Source: Deltaproteobacteria bacterium | GTDB lineage: Bacteria > Lernaellota > Lernaellaia > JACKCT01 | DNA: 64,000 bases | Direction of reading: 5' to 3' | NCBI GenBank assembly: GCA_020633895.1 | Contig: JACKCT010000007.1 | Coordinates: 1-64,000, forward strand | Shown here: positions 26,020 through 35,106 of the stretch, in pieces | Position numbering within the stretch: position 1 is the stretch's first letter | Layout of the letters: each line of letters starts with the position of its first letter | Notes under the pieces: model-generated | Told to the model about the DNA's origin: nothing | The model's database searches: none | What the model saw: only the letters and a program-made list of their open reading frames with translations | Made by a program: the position numbers and the translations under genes

Positions 26020-28053
26020 TTACGGAGTGTCGACGTTCATCGTGGGACGCGCCGACGTGACCTTGGCCTTCCCCGATGTACCGATTCGAGCGCCTACCGG
26101 CGCCAGCATCCGATTTGCCCGCGCGTCGTAGGCACGCAGTGTCACCACCTCGCCCGGTACACCGATGAAATGGGCCGTCACCGAGTCGTCTTGGATTTCG
26201 ACCTTCTCGAAACGCTTGTCGGCCATGGTGACGAACTTGCCGGTCTCGCCGATGAGCGCCAGGCCGTTCTCGAAGATCGGGGCCAGCACGAGGTAGTCGA
26301 AATCGTAAAGGCGCCGGATTTTGGGCAGGTCGAACGCGCCTTGCACGACACGCGCCTTACGGTCCCTCCAATCGTAGGCGACGACCGGCCGGTCGATGCC
26401 CAGATCGCGTTTCAGATCGACACGCCAATCGGTGACTTTCTTCGGAAAGACGAAAAACCTTGTCATCTTGTTCAGGTCATACGTCCCGCTCGCATAGAGG
26501 CGGTCGCGCAGCTTGCGTTCGGGATGGCGCCGAGCCATGTGATACGCCGCCAGATAGGTCCATATGCCGCCGTCCGCGCGCTGGGAATGCGTCGTGGTGA
26601 TGAAGGGGCGCTGATGATCGAGAAACATGGAGTCGATCGGCTTGGCGGCGGCGTCGGGTTTGAGCAGCAGGCCGTCGGCCCGGCAGGTGCGCATCAACAA
26701 GGCGGCGTCCTGCTCGTTGACCTCGTCGCTGGGTCCGACCATTCCCGCGGACAGAATGCTGATCAGCGCCTCCGCCTCTCCATGCGCCTCGGCGGTGCGG
26801 AAGTTGTCCTTAAACGGACGAAGTCCCACCGCGTCGACGATCATGTTGGCGATGTGAAACTGGGGCCAGTACGCCTCCTTGGCCAGCTCGGGACGGTAGT
26901 CGATGGATGAGCGCACCGTGGTCCAGGTCCGTCGATTGACCGAGTCCATCACGTGGGCCGGTCCCGCCATGCAGATTTGCATCGTCAGCCCGGCGTCCGC
27001 GGCGGCCTCGTCCATATTGGCCATGAACGTTGCCTTGTGATCCACCCCGTCGCGCAGATGATCGGACCACCAGAATTGGCGCATCAACCAGTCCTGCTCG
27101 TAGGTGACGATGCCCCAGGACTCGGCGTTGGCCATGACGTGATCGAGAAAGGCCCGCCCCTCGGGGATCGCCACTCGCGATTCGACGGTGAACGGGAAGT
27201 CGCTCACCGGGTCGCTCTTAGGACCGTACCACCGGCTGTGGGCGATCAGCGGCAGACCGAGCTTTTCGCGAAACGCCGCCAGGCCGTCGGGAAAGACGTC
27301 GGGGCGAGGCTCCCATCGCTGGGTCGCCTTGACGACGAGCCCCGGCTTTTTCGTGTAGTACCACCACGAGTCGATCTGAAAATAGCGATAGGGGATGCGC
27401 AGACGATCGGCTTCGGCCTTGACGGCCAGCAAAGTCTGCTCCGCGTTCTTGTCGGGGAGCGTCTTCCAGTAGTAGGCCGCGCCCGCGTCGGTCCAATAAC
27501 CCAGGTAGGAGAGCCCAACGTCCGCGTAGCGCGAAACCGGGGCTTTGCCCGCGAATTGGCGCAACTGCTCGCCCCACGCGGCCACGGTCGCGTTGATGCC
27601 TTGCCCATTCACCAAGATGAACTTGTGCTCGAAACCCTCGGGAATGCTTCGAACGTCACCTGAGACGCCGTACCGGATGGTGCCGTCCTTCACGTCGATG
27701 ACACTGATGTACGGGTGATTCAGGGGCGAGAAGACGAGCGTCTCGAAATTATCGGAGAAGAGGATTAGAGGCCCGCTGCCCGGTAGAACCTCGCGGCGTC
27801 CGGGGAAGAATTGGGACATTTGAAACGTCAGCGCGTGGCGATACTTGGGATCGACGGGGATCGGTGCGTAGCTGTAGGCCGGGTCGTAGAAATCCCCGGT
27901 CGCGACGTCCTCAAGCCCTTGATCCGCGGTATGGGTGAAGACGCGGACCTCGATCTCCGGCGTGGGCACATCGCCCCTCAGCGGCCATGTGTCGAACAGC
28001 GCCAATACCACAAAGCTCAATAGAATTGTTGCGAACCGAGGCCGTACCCACAT
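26020..28053 (-). CDS. exported GH36-like glycoside hydrolase
   Basis: A 677-aa predicted secreted alpha-galactosidase or related glycosidase of the GH-D clan (GH36/raffinose-synthase-like). Residues 1-28 form a signal peptide (MWVRPRFATILLSFVVLALFD). The (beta/alpha)8 region shows LSYLGYWTDAGAAYYWK, then IPYRYFQIDSWWYYTKKPG with a likely catalytic Asp in QIDSWW, then LIAHSRWYGPKS, and VTYEQDWLMRQFWW with a second acidic candidate. A C-terminal beta domain follows. The protein probably acts in the periplasm or outside the cell. It is a single gene, not tied to the defence operon upstream. The substrate cannot be told from sequence. Confidence 0.7.
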   Translation of the reverse strand: MWVRPRFATILLSFVVLALFDTWPLRGDVPTPEIEVRVFTHTADQGLEDVATGDFYDPAYSYAPIPVDPKYRHALTFQMSQFFPGRREVLPGSGPLILFSDNFETLVFSPLNHPYISVIDVKDGTIRYGVSGDVRSIPEGFEHKFILVNGQGINATVAAWGEQLRQFAGKAPVSRYADVGLSYLGYWTDAGAAYYWKTLPDKNAEQTLLAVKAEADRLRIPYRYFQIDSWWYYTKKPGLVVKATQRWEPRPDVFPDGLAAFREKLGLPLIAHSRWYGPKSDPVSDFPFTVESRVAIPEGRAFLDHVMANAESWGIVTYEQDWLMRQFWWSDHLRDGVDHKATFMANMDEAAADAGLTMQICMAGPAHVMDSVNRRTWTTVRSSIDYRPELAKEAYWPQFHIANMIVDAVGLRPFKDNFRTAEAHGEAEALISILSAGMVGPSDEVNEQDAALLMRTCRADGLLLKPDAAAKPIDSMFLDHQRPFITTTHSQRADGGIWTYLAAYHMARRHPERKLRDRLYASGTYDLNKMTRFFVFPKKVTDWRVDLKRDLGIDRPVVAYDWRDRKARVVQGAFDLPKIRRLYDFDYLVLAPIFENGLALIGETGKFVTMADKRFEKVEIQDDSVTAHFIGVPGEVVTLRAYDARANRMLAPVGARIGTSGKAKVTSARPTMNVDTP

Positions 28054-28631
28054 CCCGATGGCTCCTCACACCCAATGTCGAAAGAAATTGGCATTATGCC
28101 ACGGATCTTTTTACATTTTGAGACTCAGTACCATTTTAAGGTATTTGATCGAAACGCCTTCGTTCCCGCCGCGGTCAAAACCTCCCGGCCGGATTTGGGT
28201 TTCGCCGATGACCATGCTGCTATTCCAAGAGAGGAGTAGGAGTTGTTCGAATTAACTTTCAGCAATTCGTATAGATGTGAAACGTGTCGTAGGCTCAGGC
28301 GTGCGCTGTCCAATTGGACAAATCGACCGGCGTGAATCGCACCGAAACGTCATTGGACGTCGTGAAACGTCGTGCCAGAAAAACCAAAACGCCCAGAAAT
28401 AACAGCAACATGGCGGAATGCCTCAGGTTTTCGAATTAGGTTATTTGGCGTTTCAAATCCAGTCATCCCGACAGTGGGAATGGCTCGTAAGTGTGGCACT
28501 TACGGGCCGTTTTCCTTTGCGGCGGCGGTGTTGCTTTTGAAGTGGATATGGAGTGCCAGCGGAAACGAGGCATGTCACTCCATATTTCGGCGGGCCCCGT
28601 CGCCGTCATCCCCAGCGAAGGCAGCGTCCGT
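28054..28631. other. intergenic region with hairpin, no gene seen
   Basis: About 578 bases between the glycosidase gene and the channel gene. Short degenerate segments such as GTCATCCC followed by GGGAATGG or CAGCGAAGG resemble fragments of dispersed GTCATCCC-type palindromic repeats. A stable hairpin is at 28482-28508. Open frames crossing this stretch (28372-28794 and 28491-29387) are shadows of the channel gene's opposite strand. Confidence 0.4.
28482..28518 (+). terminator. terminator-like hairpin, + strand
   Basis: Bases 486-493 (CGTAAGTG) pair perfectly with 497-504 (CACTTACG) around a 3-base loop, and GGC/GCC extends the stem across one mismatch. GTTTTCCTTT follows, a T-rich tail on the + strand. 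No + strand gene precedes it, so it may serve antisense transcripts or be a repeat-derived structure. Confidence 0.35.
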
Positions 28632-29480
28632 TCACGCGGATTTTTTGTCGTCTTGCATTTTCACCTCGGCGGGAAAGTCAGCGGTTCGATGGAGAATCGC
28701 CGGCGGCTTGATGTCCTGGTCGGCAAAGGCCGCCATGACGCGCTCCGTAACATCCGTCTCCAGCGCCTTCTCATATTGTACGTCCAGCACATAAACCTTC
28801 GCCCGCAGACGAACCGCGAAGTAGTTTTCCTGAATCACTTGATTCACGAGAACATTGAACGGCTTTTTCAGATACGCATACCGGCAGGAGCTGATCGCCT
28901 CGGAGACGATTTTCTTGGCTCGGTTGATGTCCTGGTCAATCCCGACGAAGAAATCCATCTGCACCAACATATCCAACGCCCCGGCATTCCCGGTCGAGGC
29001 GATCTCGGTGAGAAATTTGTTGTTGGGAATCGTCACCAGGTTGTCGTCCAGCGTCACCAGGCGAACCGAGCGAAGGCCGATGGCGGTGATTTCGCCGTAA
29101 TAGCCCGCGAAATTGACCCGATCCCCGACCTGAAACGGCTTGTCGATCAGAATCGTCAAACTGGCGATGATCGAGGCGGCGGTGTCCTTGAGCGCGAAAC
29201 CCAACGTCACCGCGATCGTGCCGCCCATGGCGAGGAGAAGCTGATCGGTAAGCTGGAAGGTCAGCAGGATCGCCGCGAAGGTCGCCGCGAAGTAGATAAA
29301 GAAGCGGACGAAGGTGCCTACCTGCTGGATGCGCATCCGCTTTTCGGTAAACCGGACTCCCAAACGCGTCGAGAAGCGAAGCAGTAGCTGATTGATCAGC
29401 CAGGCCGAGACCAAAACGAGCAGCCCCGTGATCAGCCCGGAGACCCGGATGAACTCGATAATATGAACGTTTTGATCCAC
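28632..29480 (-). CDS. MscS-family mechanosensitive ion channel
   Basis: A 282-aa small-conductance mechanosensitive channel. Residues 8-33 and 52-110 contain transmembrane helices. The pore helix and following beta domain carry the MscS signature: GGTIAVTLGFALKDTAASIIAS, then ILIDKPFQVGDRVNFAGYYGEITAIGLRSVRLVTLDDNLVTIPNNKFL. Two or three membrane helices precede the cytoplasmic vestibule, as in the core MscS unit. MscS opens on membrane tension and releases solutes. The gene lies 15 nt downstream of a large membrane protein that looks like the missing N-terminal half of MscK-type channels, with an added NTPase, so they probably form one operon and perhaps one complex. Confidence 0.9.
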   Translation of the reverse strand: MDQNVHIIEFIRVSGLITGLLVLVSAWLINQLLLRFSTRLGVRFTEKRMRIQQVGTFVRFFIYFAATFAAILLTFQLTDQLLLAMGGTIAVTLGFALKDTAASIIASLTILIDKPFQVGDRVNFAGYYGEITAIGLRSVRLVTLDDNLVTIPNNKFLTEIASTGNAGALDMLVQMDFFVGIDQDINRAKKIVSEAISSCRYAYLKKPFNVLVNQVIQENYFAVRLRAKVYVLDVQYEKALETDVTERVMAAFADQDIKPPAILHRTADFPAEVKMQDDKKSA

Positions 29481-29495
29481 GGCGGGACTCCTCTT

Positions 29496-32400
29496 CTACG
29501 AATACAAAAGATGCTTTCGACGCAGATACCGAACGACCGCGCGGTGCCAGTGGGCCGTGATCTGATATCGCCCGTCGACAAGTTCGGTCAGGCCCCGCGC
29601 CGTGAGGTTGCGCAGAATCAATTCGCAGATGTGCAGCGGAATATTCAGCACCTTCTCCGCCTCGGGCAACGTGAGATTTTGATGGATGATGATCGCGGCC
29701 AGGGCAAAGCGGCTCTGGTCGTTGAATTCCTCCAGTTCGTCCGCGCTGGGAGCCTTGAAGAGCCGAACCTTGACCGTATGGTCTCCGGCATAGGTCAGCG
29801 AACGCAGCCAGAAATGCAGCGCGACTTTCGGAAGGCCGTCGGCATAGTCACACAACAGTTGGCGATAGCGCTCGCCGGTGCGGACGACTTCGTTTTCGAA
29901 TTCCGTGCCGTCCACTTTGTCGACGACCAGGTCTTCATAGGAGGCCTGAAAGCCGGCGGACTGCATCCTTAGGGCGATTAAATCGCCGATGGCCGATTCG
30001 TCCCAGGGATCCAGAATCACGATTCGGGAAAAGATGCTTCGACCGAAGTAGGTTTTTTCGACGTATTCCCAGATGTATCGGGAAAACGCGCAAATCCAGA
30101 GAATATTGGGCGCGGTCCGGGACACAATGCCGGCGAAGGCGCTGAATCCGTCCAGGCCGCCGACCGCTCGGAGCACGAAGTTTTGGCACTGATCCAGGAT
30201 CAGGAGGCGGCGGGGGCCTTGGTTGATTTTTTCGATCAACTCTTCCGGATTTTCGGCGTCGAGATTGAGAATCGACGCGAGCATCCGGCAAACGTCGCTT
30301 TCCGATGAGATGTCTTCGGGGGCCGCGACCATGACGGTTTCCGGGATTTCGACCTGGCGGGCCAGTTCCGCCAACCATGTGGATTTGCCGACTCCCGATT
30401 CCCCGACGACAACTACGGCTCCCGTGGAGCCGCCTTCGTGCCAACTACGAATCGTCTCCGCCACCTTGGGCAGCATGGGAAAATGATCGATGCGAAGTTC
30501 GGCCGGAGCCGGTCCCTGGTTGAAAGCGGCCTTCAATTCCTCGGGCAGTTGTTCCGAAAAATCTTCGGATTGGCCGGCGGAATCGGCGTGTTGCTCAAGC
30601 TGCTTGCGAAATAGATAGGCGAACGCTTTTCGCGTGTATTTGAACCTGGACAAGCTGTCGTTGAAGGCCAATCGCGCACCGCGATAGATCACGGGAAAAA
30701 CCGCCGCGGTGACGACAAAGATTCCCGAAGGCTTGTCTTTCACGCGACGCATCGGCTCGGCGAGTCGGCCGTCGGGGAACCCTTCCAGGTAGGATCTGGT
30801 GATGGACGGGCGCCAGCGATGAATCAGAATCCCCGCGATGGGGAAGGCCCCAAGCCAAGCGAATTTCACCACGAGGCCGTACAAATACCCGCGTCCCAAG
30901 ATGCGTTCTGAGACGATGAGGAAGACGACGACCGGGAAGATGTACCTTGCCGTCAGACGCACGGACGTGCGGATGCGTTCGTTGAGTTCCGGGGTCAGGA
31001 CCACGCGACGTGCCTGGGCCGCCCCCACGATGAATTGATGGGCCACCGCCACCACGATGCGATACCACGCATACGCCAGGAAGAAGACCTTGACGAAACG
31101 AAGCTCCCGGCTTTCCTCGGCTTTCAAGACATGAAAAGCGAGATAGAAAAAGATCAGGAGGCTGATCGAGGGGAGCACACCCTGGAGAAATCTCAACCAG
31201 CGTTCCAGGAGAAGTTGGACGTTTTTGTCTCGCTTGGAGGACAGAACGTGTCCTCGCAATTGATGAAAGACTTCGTCGAAACGGCGTCCCAGGACGAGAA
31301 TCACGACGACCAAACCCAGCAATTGAACGACGATCCAACTGGAGGACTTGAGATCGATCAGTCGTTGCGGATCGGAAATGGCAACCTTGAATTTCCGGGC
31401 GGTGCTCCGGACGTAAAAGCGCGTCATCAGGTCGATCTGTCGCACTTCCCGCCAGAACTGGGCAAATCCCGCGCCGGTCAACCCCAAGACGTCCTTTCGC
31501 TTGTCTTTGGACAGGAGGGGCAATAGCTCCAGACGCAAGCCGTTGAGGGGGGCGACATCCCCGGCCAGTTCCGTGACGCGGGTCCATTGGGCATCGCGTT
31601 CTTCCGCGATCATGGCCGCAATCTCGGCCTCCACCTCCGTGGTGGTGGCTGTCAACTTGGCCCGTTCCTCGGCGACCGGGTCAAACATCGGATCGGTCAA
31701 ATCGATCTGCGGCACATAGGTGGGAATTTTCGGGTCTTTGCCCAACGCGTTGAGCGCCTGTTCGAGTTGGGAGCGCCCCAGGGTCAAGGACGCGACGATC
31801 TGATCGTAGGTGGCGTCGGCCGTTTGGGTATCGGTGCGGACATCGGCCACCTGCTGCCGATATTTGTCGAGCTTCTCCAAGGCGCCGGCCATTTGATCGG
31901 CATGGCGCTTGCGTTCACCGGCGAGTTGAACCCGCAGGGTGGCCAGTGTCCCGCGCATCTGTTCCACGCGGGCCCGCTCTTCGGCGATTTTCTTTTCCGC
32001 GAGGCTCTTGGCCAGCAGCGCTTCCTCCAACGCGCTTTGGCGCGCGAGCTCGGCTTCTTGCCTGGCGGTTTGGGCTTCGGCCCGGGCCCGGGCGGCCTCG
32101 GCCTGTTCGATCAGAATGCGCTGGCGCTTTTCTTCCGCCTCGACCAGCTCTTTTCGTTTCTCCGCCGGCAATTCGAGAATCTGCAACCGCAACTGATCTC
32201 GCACCAACTGCAGTTGGGCCAGTCGCGCTTCGAGTTCGGGTTCAGTCGGCGGACTCGGGGGCGGGGTGGGTGTCGGCACCGGCGTTGGGGTCGGTTCATT
32301 CCCTGCATCGTCGGACGGGGGCGGTGTCGAGGCAGGGGAGGGACTTGGTTCCGGCTGCGTCTCGTCGGATTTCGGATTGCCTCCGGGCGCCGTGTGGTCA

Positions 32401-33227
32401 TTGGAATGAGACTGGGTCGCGATCTGGGATTGGGACTGGCTTTTCAACAACTCGACGCGAAGCGCGACGGCGGCCTCGTCGAGCAAACTGACTTCGAAGA
32501 GCTTGCGGATATCGTAGGACTCCGGCAGCTTGCCCGACGACAACTCCCGCAGCGCCGCGACTTCGATTTCCATCTGGTCGAGTTGCTTTTGGAGATTGAG
32601 GACTCGGCGCTCGTGGTCTTCCTCCGAAAGCTTGTCGCGAAAACTTTTGGGCTTGCGCAAAAAAGCAAGGCGCAAGCGATCGCGCTCCAAACGTAATCGT
32701 TCCAAAATCTGTTTCGGGGATTCCTGAGACGCGGCGTCCGTGGTCGCCTCGGGCTCCTTCGCGGTCTTTTCCTGGGCGCGTAACTGCGCCTCAAGAGCCG
32801 CGATACGCTCCCGAACGACCTTGTCGTCGGTGAGGTCGGCGGTGAAAAGCGAACGGATGGAGGCCAGTTGCGGAAGTCGACCTTCGAGCAATTCGTTGAG
32901 GCCCGCGATTTCCTTCCGGACCCGATCCGTTTCTTGGAGAATCGCCGTCAGTTCGGCGTCGACCTTGGGCGCAGGCGGCGGGGCCGTCGGCGGCAAATCG
33001 GAAGTTTTCGCTACCGCCGCCGGATTCGTTACCGGGTTCGTAACTGAGTCTGTTGACGAAGCAAGATTTTGCGTGGCGGTCGGTGGATTGGGAGGGCTTT
33101 GAGCCGAGGCGTCGAAGGCAAAGCCGAGCAGGATGAAAAGCAAAATCGCGACGAAAAAAAACCGCGTTGGCTTGGTCGTCTGTTGATTCGACCAGTCGAT
33201 TTGCGCCGGGTTACGACTTGCCAGCAT
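29496..33227 (-). CDS. MscK-like membrane protein with periplasmic coiled coil and P-loop NTPase
   Basis: A 1243-aa protein from the ATG at 33227, chosen for a GGAG site just before it. Order: signal-like helix (about 12-32, RFFFVAILLFILLGFAF), a Pro/Thr-rich linker, a long periplasmic coiled coil (about 70-590), a membrane domain of about five to seven helices (about 625-860, for example SSWIVVQLLGLVVVILVLG and IFPVVVFLIVSERILG), then a cytoplasmic NTPase with Walker A VVVGESGVGKST near 939-950 and Walker B RRLLILDQCQNFV near 1009. It ends in a winged-helix-like region. The periplasmic coiled coil plus membrane layout is that of MscK/KefA-type channels, but the MscS pore domain is absent here and encoded by the next gene. 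The NTPase could gate the channel; that is inference. Confidence 0.7.
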   Translation of the reverse strand: MLASRNPAQIDWSNQQTTKPTRFFFVAILLFILLGFAFDASAQSPPNPPTATQNLASSTDSVTNPVTNPAAVAKTSDLPPTAPPPAPKVDAELTAILQETDRVRKEIAGLNELLEGRLPQLASIRSLFTADLTDDKVVRERIAALEAQLRAQEKTAKEPEATTDAASQESPKQILERLRLERDRLRLAFLRKPKSFRDKLSEEDHERRVLNLQKQLDQMEIEVAALRELSSGKLPESYDIRKLFEVSLLDEAAVALRVELLKSQSQSQIATQSHSNDHTAPGGNPKSDETQPEPSPSPASTPPPSDDAGNEPTPTPVPTPTPPPSPPTEPELEARLAQLQLVRDQLRLQILELPAEKRKELVEAEEKRQRILIEQAEAARARAEAQTARQEAELARQSALEEALLAKSLAEKKIAEERARVEQMRGTLATLRVQLAGERKRHADQMAGALEKLDKYRQQVADVRTDTQTADATYDQIVASLTLGRSQLEQALNALGKDPKIPTYVPQIDLTDPMFDPVAEERAKLTATTTEVEAEIAAMIAEERDAQWTRVTELAGDVAPLNGLRLELLPLLSKDKRKDVLGLTGAGFAQFWREVRQIDLMTRFYVRSTARKFKVAISDPQRLIDLKSSSWIVVQLLGLVVVILVLGRRFDEVFHQLRGHVLSSKRDKNVQLLLERWLRFLQGVLPSISLLIFFYLAFHVLKAEESRELRFVKVFFLAYAWYRIVVAVAHQFIVGAAQARRVVLTPELNERIRTSVRLTARYIFPVVVFLIVSERILGRGYLYGLVVKFAWLGAFPIAGILIHRWRPSITRSYLEGFPDGRLAEPMRRVKDKPSGIFVVTAAVFPVIYRGARLAFNDSLSRFKYTRKAFAYLFRKQLEQHADSAGQSEDFSEQLPEELKAAFNQGPAPAELRIDHFPMLPKVAETIRSWHEGGSTGAVVVVGESGVGKSTWLAELARQVEIPETVMVAAPEDISSESDVCRMLASILNLDAENPEELIEKINQGPRRLLILDQCQNFVLRAVGGLDGFSAFAGIVSRTAPNILWICAFSRYIWEYVEKTYFGRSIFSRIVILDPWDESAIGDLIALRMQSAGFQASYEDLVVDKVDGTEFENEVVRTGERYRQLLCDYADGLPKVALHFWLRSLTYAGDHTVKVRLFKAPSADELEEFNDQSRFALAAIIIHQNLTLPEAEKVLNIPLHICELILRNLTARGLTELVDGRYQITAHWHRAVVRYLRRKHLLYS

Positions 33228-33403
33228 CCCGTCTCCGCCGAAAATGACTAATGAGAAGAACATACCCTATCGGATGATGCACGGCGAGAACTCTCGACGT
33301 ATTTTGCCCGCATTTATGCTCTCTTGAGTTTCCTGTGTGAGCCGGAACAGTGGATCGCACCACCCTCACTTGCAATTAAGTTGCGTTTGATGTAACTCGT
33401 GCG

Positions 33404-33760
33404 GTGATGACGGCGTTCGGCAAATTGCAATTTCGAGCTGGATGGCCTCGGCGGGTGGCCGGGGCGCTCGCGGTGGTCATGCTGCTGGCCGCCGGTTTGC
33501 CGCTCATCCATTTGGCGCTAGCGCACTCCCATGCTGCCCCAGGCGCCGACGAAGGCACGACTCTCGGCTACAACCACGAATCCGACGACGACTGCCTGAT
33601 CTGCCAGACGCTTGCGCATTCCGTGGCGTCATTATCGGCCCCCGGCAACGCCGCCTTCCACACGCCGATCCCCGGCGATATCGTTTCGACAATCAATGAC
33701 ATTCTCCCTCATGTCAGCCTCGACGCTCCGCGCGACCGCGCCCCTCCGACCGTCTCCTAG
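33404..33760 (+). CDS. small exported Cys/His protein, metal-operon leader (DUF2946-like)
   Basis: A 118-aa protein beginning GTG ATG; either codon may start it. Residues 15-40 form a signal or anchor helix (RVAGALAVVMLLAAGLPLIHLALAHSHA). The mature part has HESDDDCLICQTLAHS, a CxxC between acidic and histidine residues, as in the DUF2946-like small proteins often found ahead of metal-transport genes. It would lie in the periplasm or membrane and may bind zinc or copper. It is the first gene of the metal-uptake operon, 95 bases before the porin gene. Family assignment is tentative. Confidence 0.55.
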   Translation: MMTAFGKLQFRAGWPRRVAGALAVVMLLAAGLPLIHLALAHSHAAPGADEGTTLGYNHESDDDCLICQTLAHSVASLSAPGNAAFHTPIPGDIVSTINDILPHVSLDAPRDRAPPTVS

Positions 33761-33855
33761 CGATTTTCGAAGAAATTTCGACAAAACCCCGTCGCCGCTG
33801 ACGACTTCCCGCGCTAAGTCGCGCGTCCGTGGCGGCGACCATCGCGGAGACACGC

Positions 33856-35100
33856 ATGTCCCATTTTCGGCTTGCGTCGGCGCTGGTGGTGCTCGTCTGG
33901 CTGATCGCGATTTCCGTCGCGTCGGCGCAGACCGCGACCGATCCCCCGTCCGACGACGATCTCTCCGACTTTGAAAACGCCCTGGCCGCCGACAAGGAGG
34001 CCATGACCAAGGAATCGACCAGCAGCCCCAATCCGGCCGAGCCCGTGGTGCGCGCGGTCGCCTCGGCGGCGCCGTCGATGAACCCGAATATCTCGATCAT
34101 CATGGACGCGGCCGCCGCCTATTTTTCGGAAGACGAACCCCTCCAGGCCGGCGGCCACGACCCGAACAAAACCGGATTCACGTTGCAACAAGTCGAATTG
34201 CACGCCGACGCCAACGTGGACCACGTCTTCAAATTCGACGCCAACATCGTTTTCACGCAGTTCGGCGTCGAAGTGGAGGAAGCCTACGCCACCACGCTGT
34301 CGCTGCCGGCGAACTTACAGGTGAGGGCGGGGCAGTTCCTCAACCGCTTCGGGCGTCTCAACGCGACGCACCCCCACGCGTGGCAATTTTTGGATCAGCC
34401 CATCGTCAACGGAAAATTCTTCGGCGGTGAAGGCTCGCGGGGGGTGGGGGCGGAAGTGTCGTATCTGGCGCCGCTGCCCTGGTACACCGAAATCATCGGC
34501 GCGACCATGGGCTCCGACGGCGAGTGTTGTTCCCGGTCGTTCTACGGCGCCGACGACAAGGGGATCGACGACCACCGCGACCTGCTCTACTCCACGGCCC
34601 TCAAGCAATTTTTCCCCATGGGGTCCGACTGGTCGCTGATGCTCGGCGCCTCGGGGCAATTCGGCCCCAATCCCACCGGCCAAGGCAACCGCAGCGAGAT
34701 CTACGGCGCGGACGTCTACCTGCGCTATCGCCCGGTGACGTCCCAACAACGTTCCGCCTTGTCGCTGCATAGCGAGGGGATGTTTCGGACGCGCCAGGTG
34801 CCCGACGACGTTCTTCAGGACTGGGGCTCCTTCACGCAACTTGTCTGGAACATCAATCCTTCGTGGGAGACGGGGGTGCGTTACGAGTATGTGACCGGCG
34901 TCGAGGATGACTACCTGGACCCGGATTGGACCGAGGACCGCGACCGCGTCTCCTATCAATGGACCTATTACCCGTCGCATTTTTCGCGCGTGCGGCTGCA
35001 AGGGTCGAGAGACGATCCGAAGTGGCTGGATAAGCCGACCTATGCCGTCATGCTCGGCCTGGAAGTCCTCGTGGGCGCCCACGGCGCGCATAGTTATTAG
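33856..35100 (+). CDS. outer-membrane porin-like protein of the metal-uptake operon
   Basis: A 414-aa exported protein from the ATG at 33856, with GGAG 6 bases upstream; the frame from 33829 adds nine unlikely residues. Residues 1-26 are a signal peptide ending in VASAQ. An acidic linker follows (about 30-75), then alternating beta strands with aromatic residues, for instance FTLQQVELHADANVDHVFKFDANIVF, LQVRAGQFLNRFGRLNATHPHAW, and a final strand YAVMLGLEVLVG. This looks like a 12- to 16-strand beta barrel. Proteins of this type lie in zinc-transport operons and may bring the ion across the outer membrane. It precedes the ZnuA-like gene by 6 nt. Confidence 0.65.
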   Translation: MSHFRLASALVVLVWLIAISVASAQTATDPPSDDDLSDFENALAADKEAMTKESTSSPNPAEPVVRAVASAAPSMNPNISIIMDAAAAYFSEDEPLQAGGHDPNKTGFTLQQVELHADANVDHVFKFDANIVFTQFGVEVEEAYATTLSLPANLQVRAGQFLNRFGRLNATHPHAWQFLDQPIVNGKFFGGEGSRGVGAEVSYLAPLPWYTEIIGATMGSDGECCSRSFYGADDKGIDDHRDLLYSTALKQFFPMGSDWSLMLGASGQFGPNPTGQGNRSEIYGADVYLRYRPVTSQQRSALSLHSEGMFRTRQVPDDVLQDWGSFTQLVWNINPSWETGVRYEYVTGVEDDYLDPDWTEDRDRVSYQWTYYPSHFSRVRLQGSRDDPKWLDKPTYAVMLGLEVLVGAHGAHSY

Positions 35101-35106
35101 GAGATC

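Noticed and set aside
29463-29972. Small + strand frames at the edge of the channel and NTPase genes
   Set aside because: They are shadows; the - strand reading has the NTPase and channel motifs.
32220-32340. Short tandem repeat in the Pro/Thr-rich linker of the NTPase protein
   Set aside because: It encodes an ordinary PTPTPVPTPTPPPSP linker inside the gene, not a CRISPR or a mobile repeat.
33360-33403. Zur-type operator before the metal operon
   Set aside because: GTT...AAC half sites at 33380-33396 are short and not a known consensus; I cannot support it.
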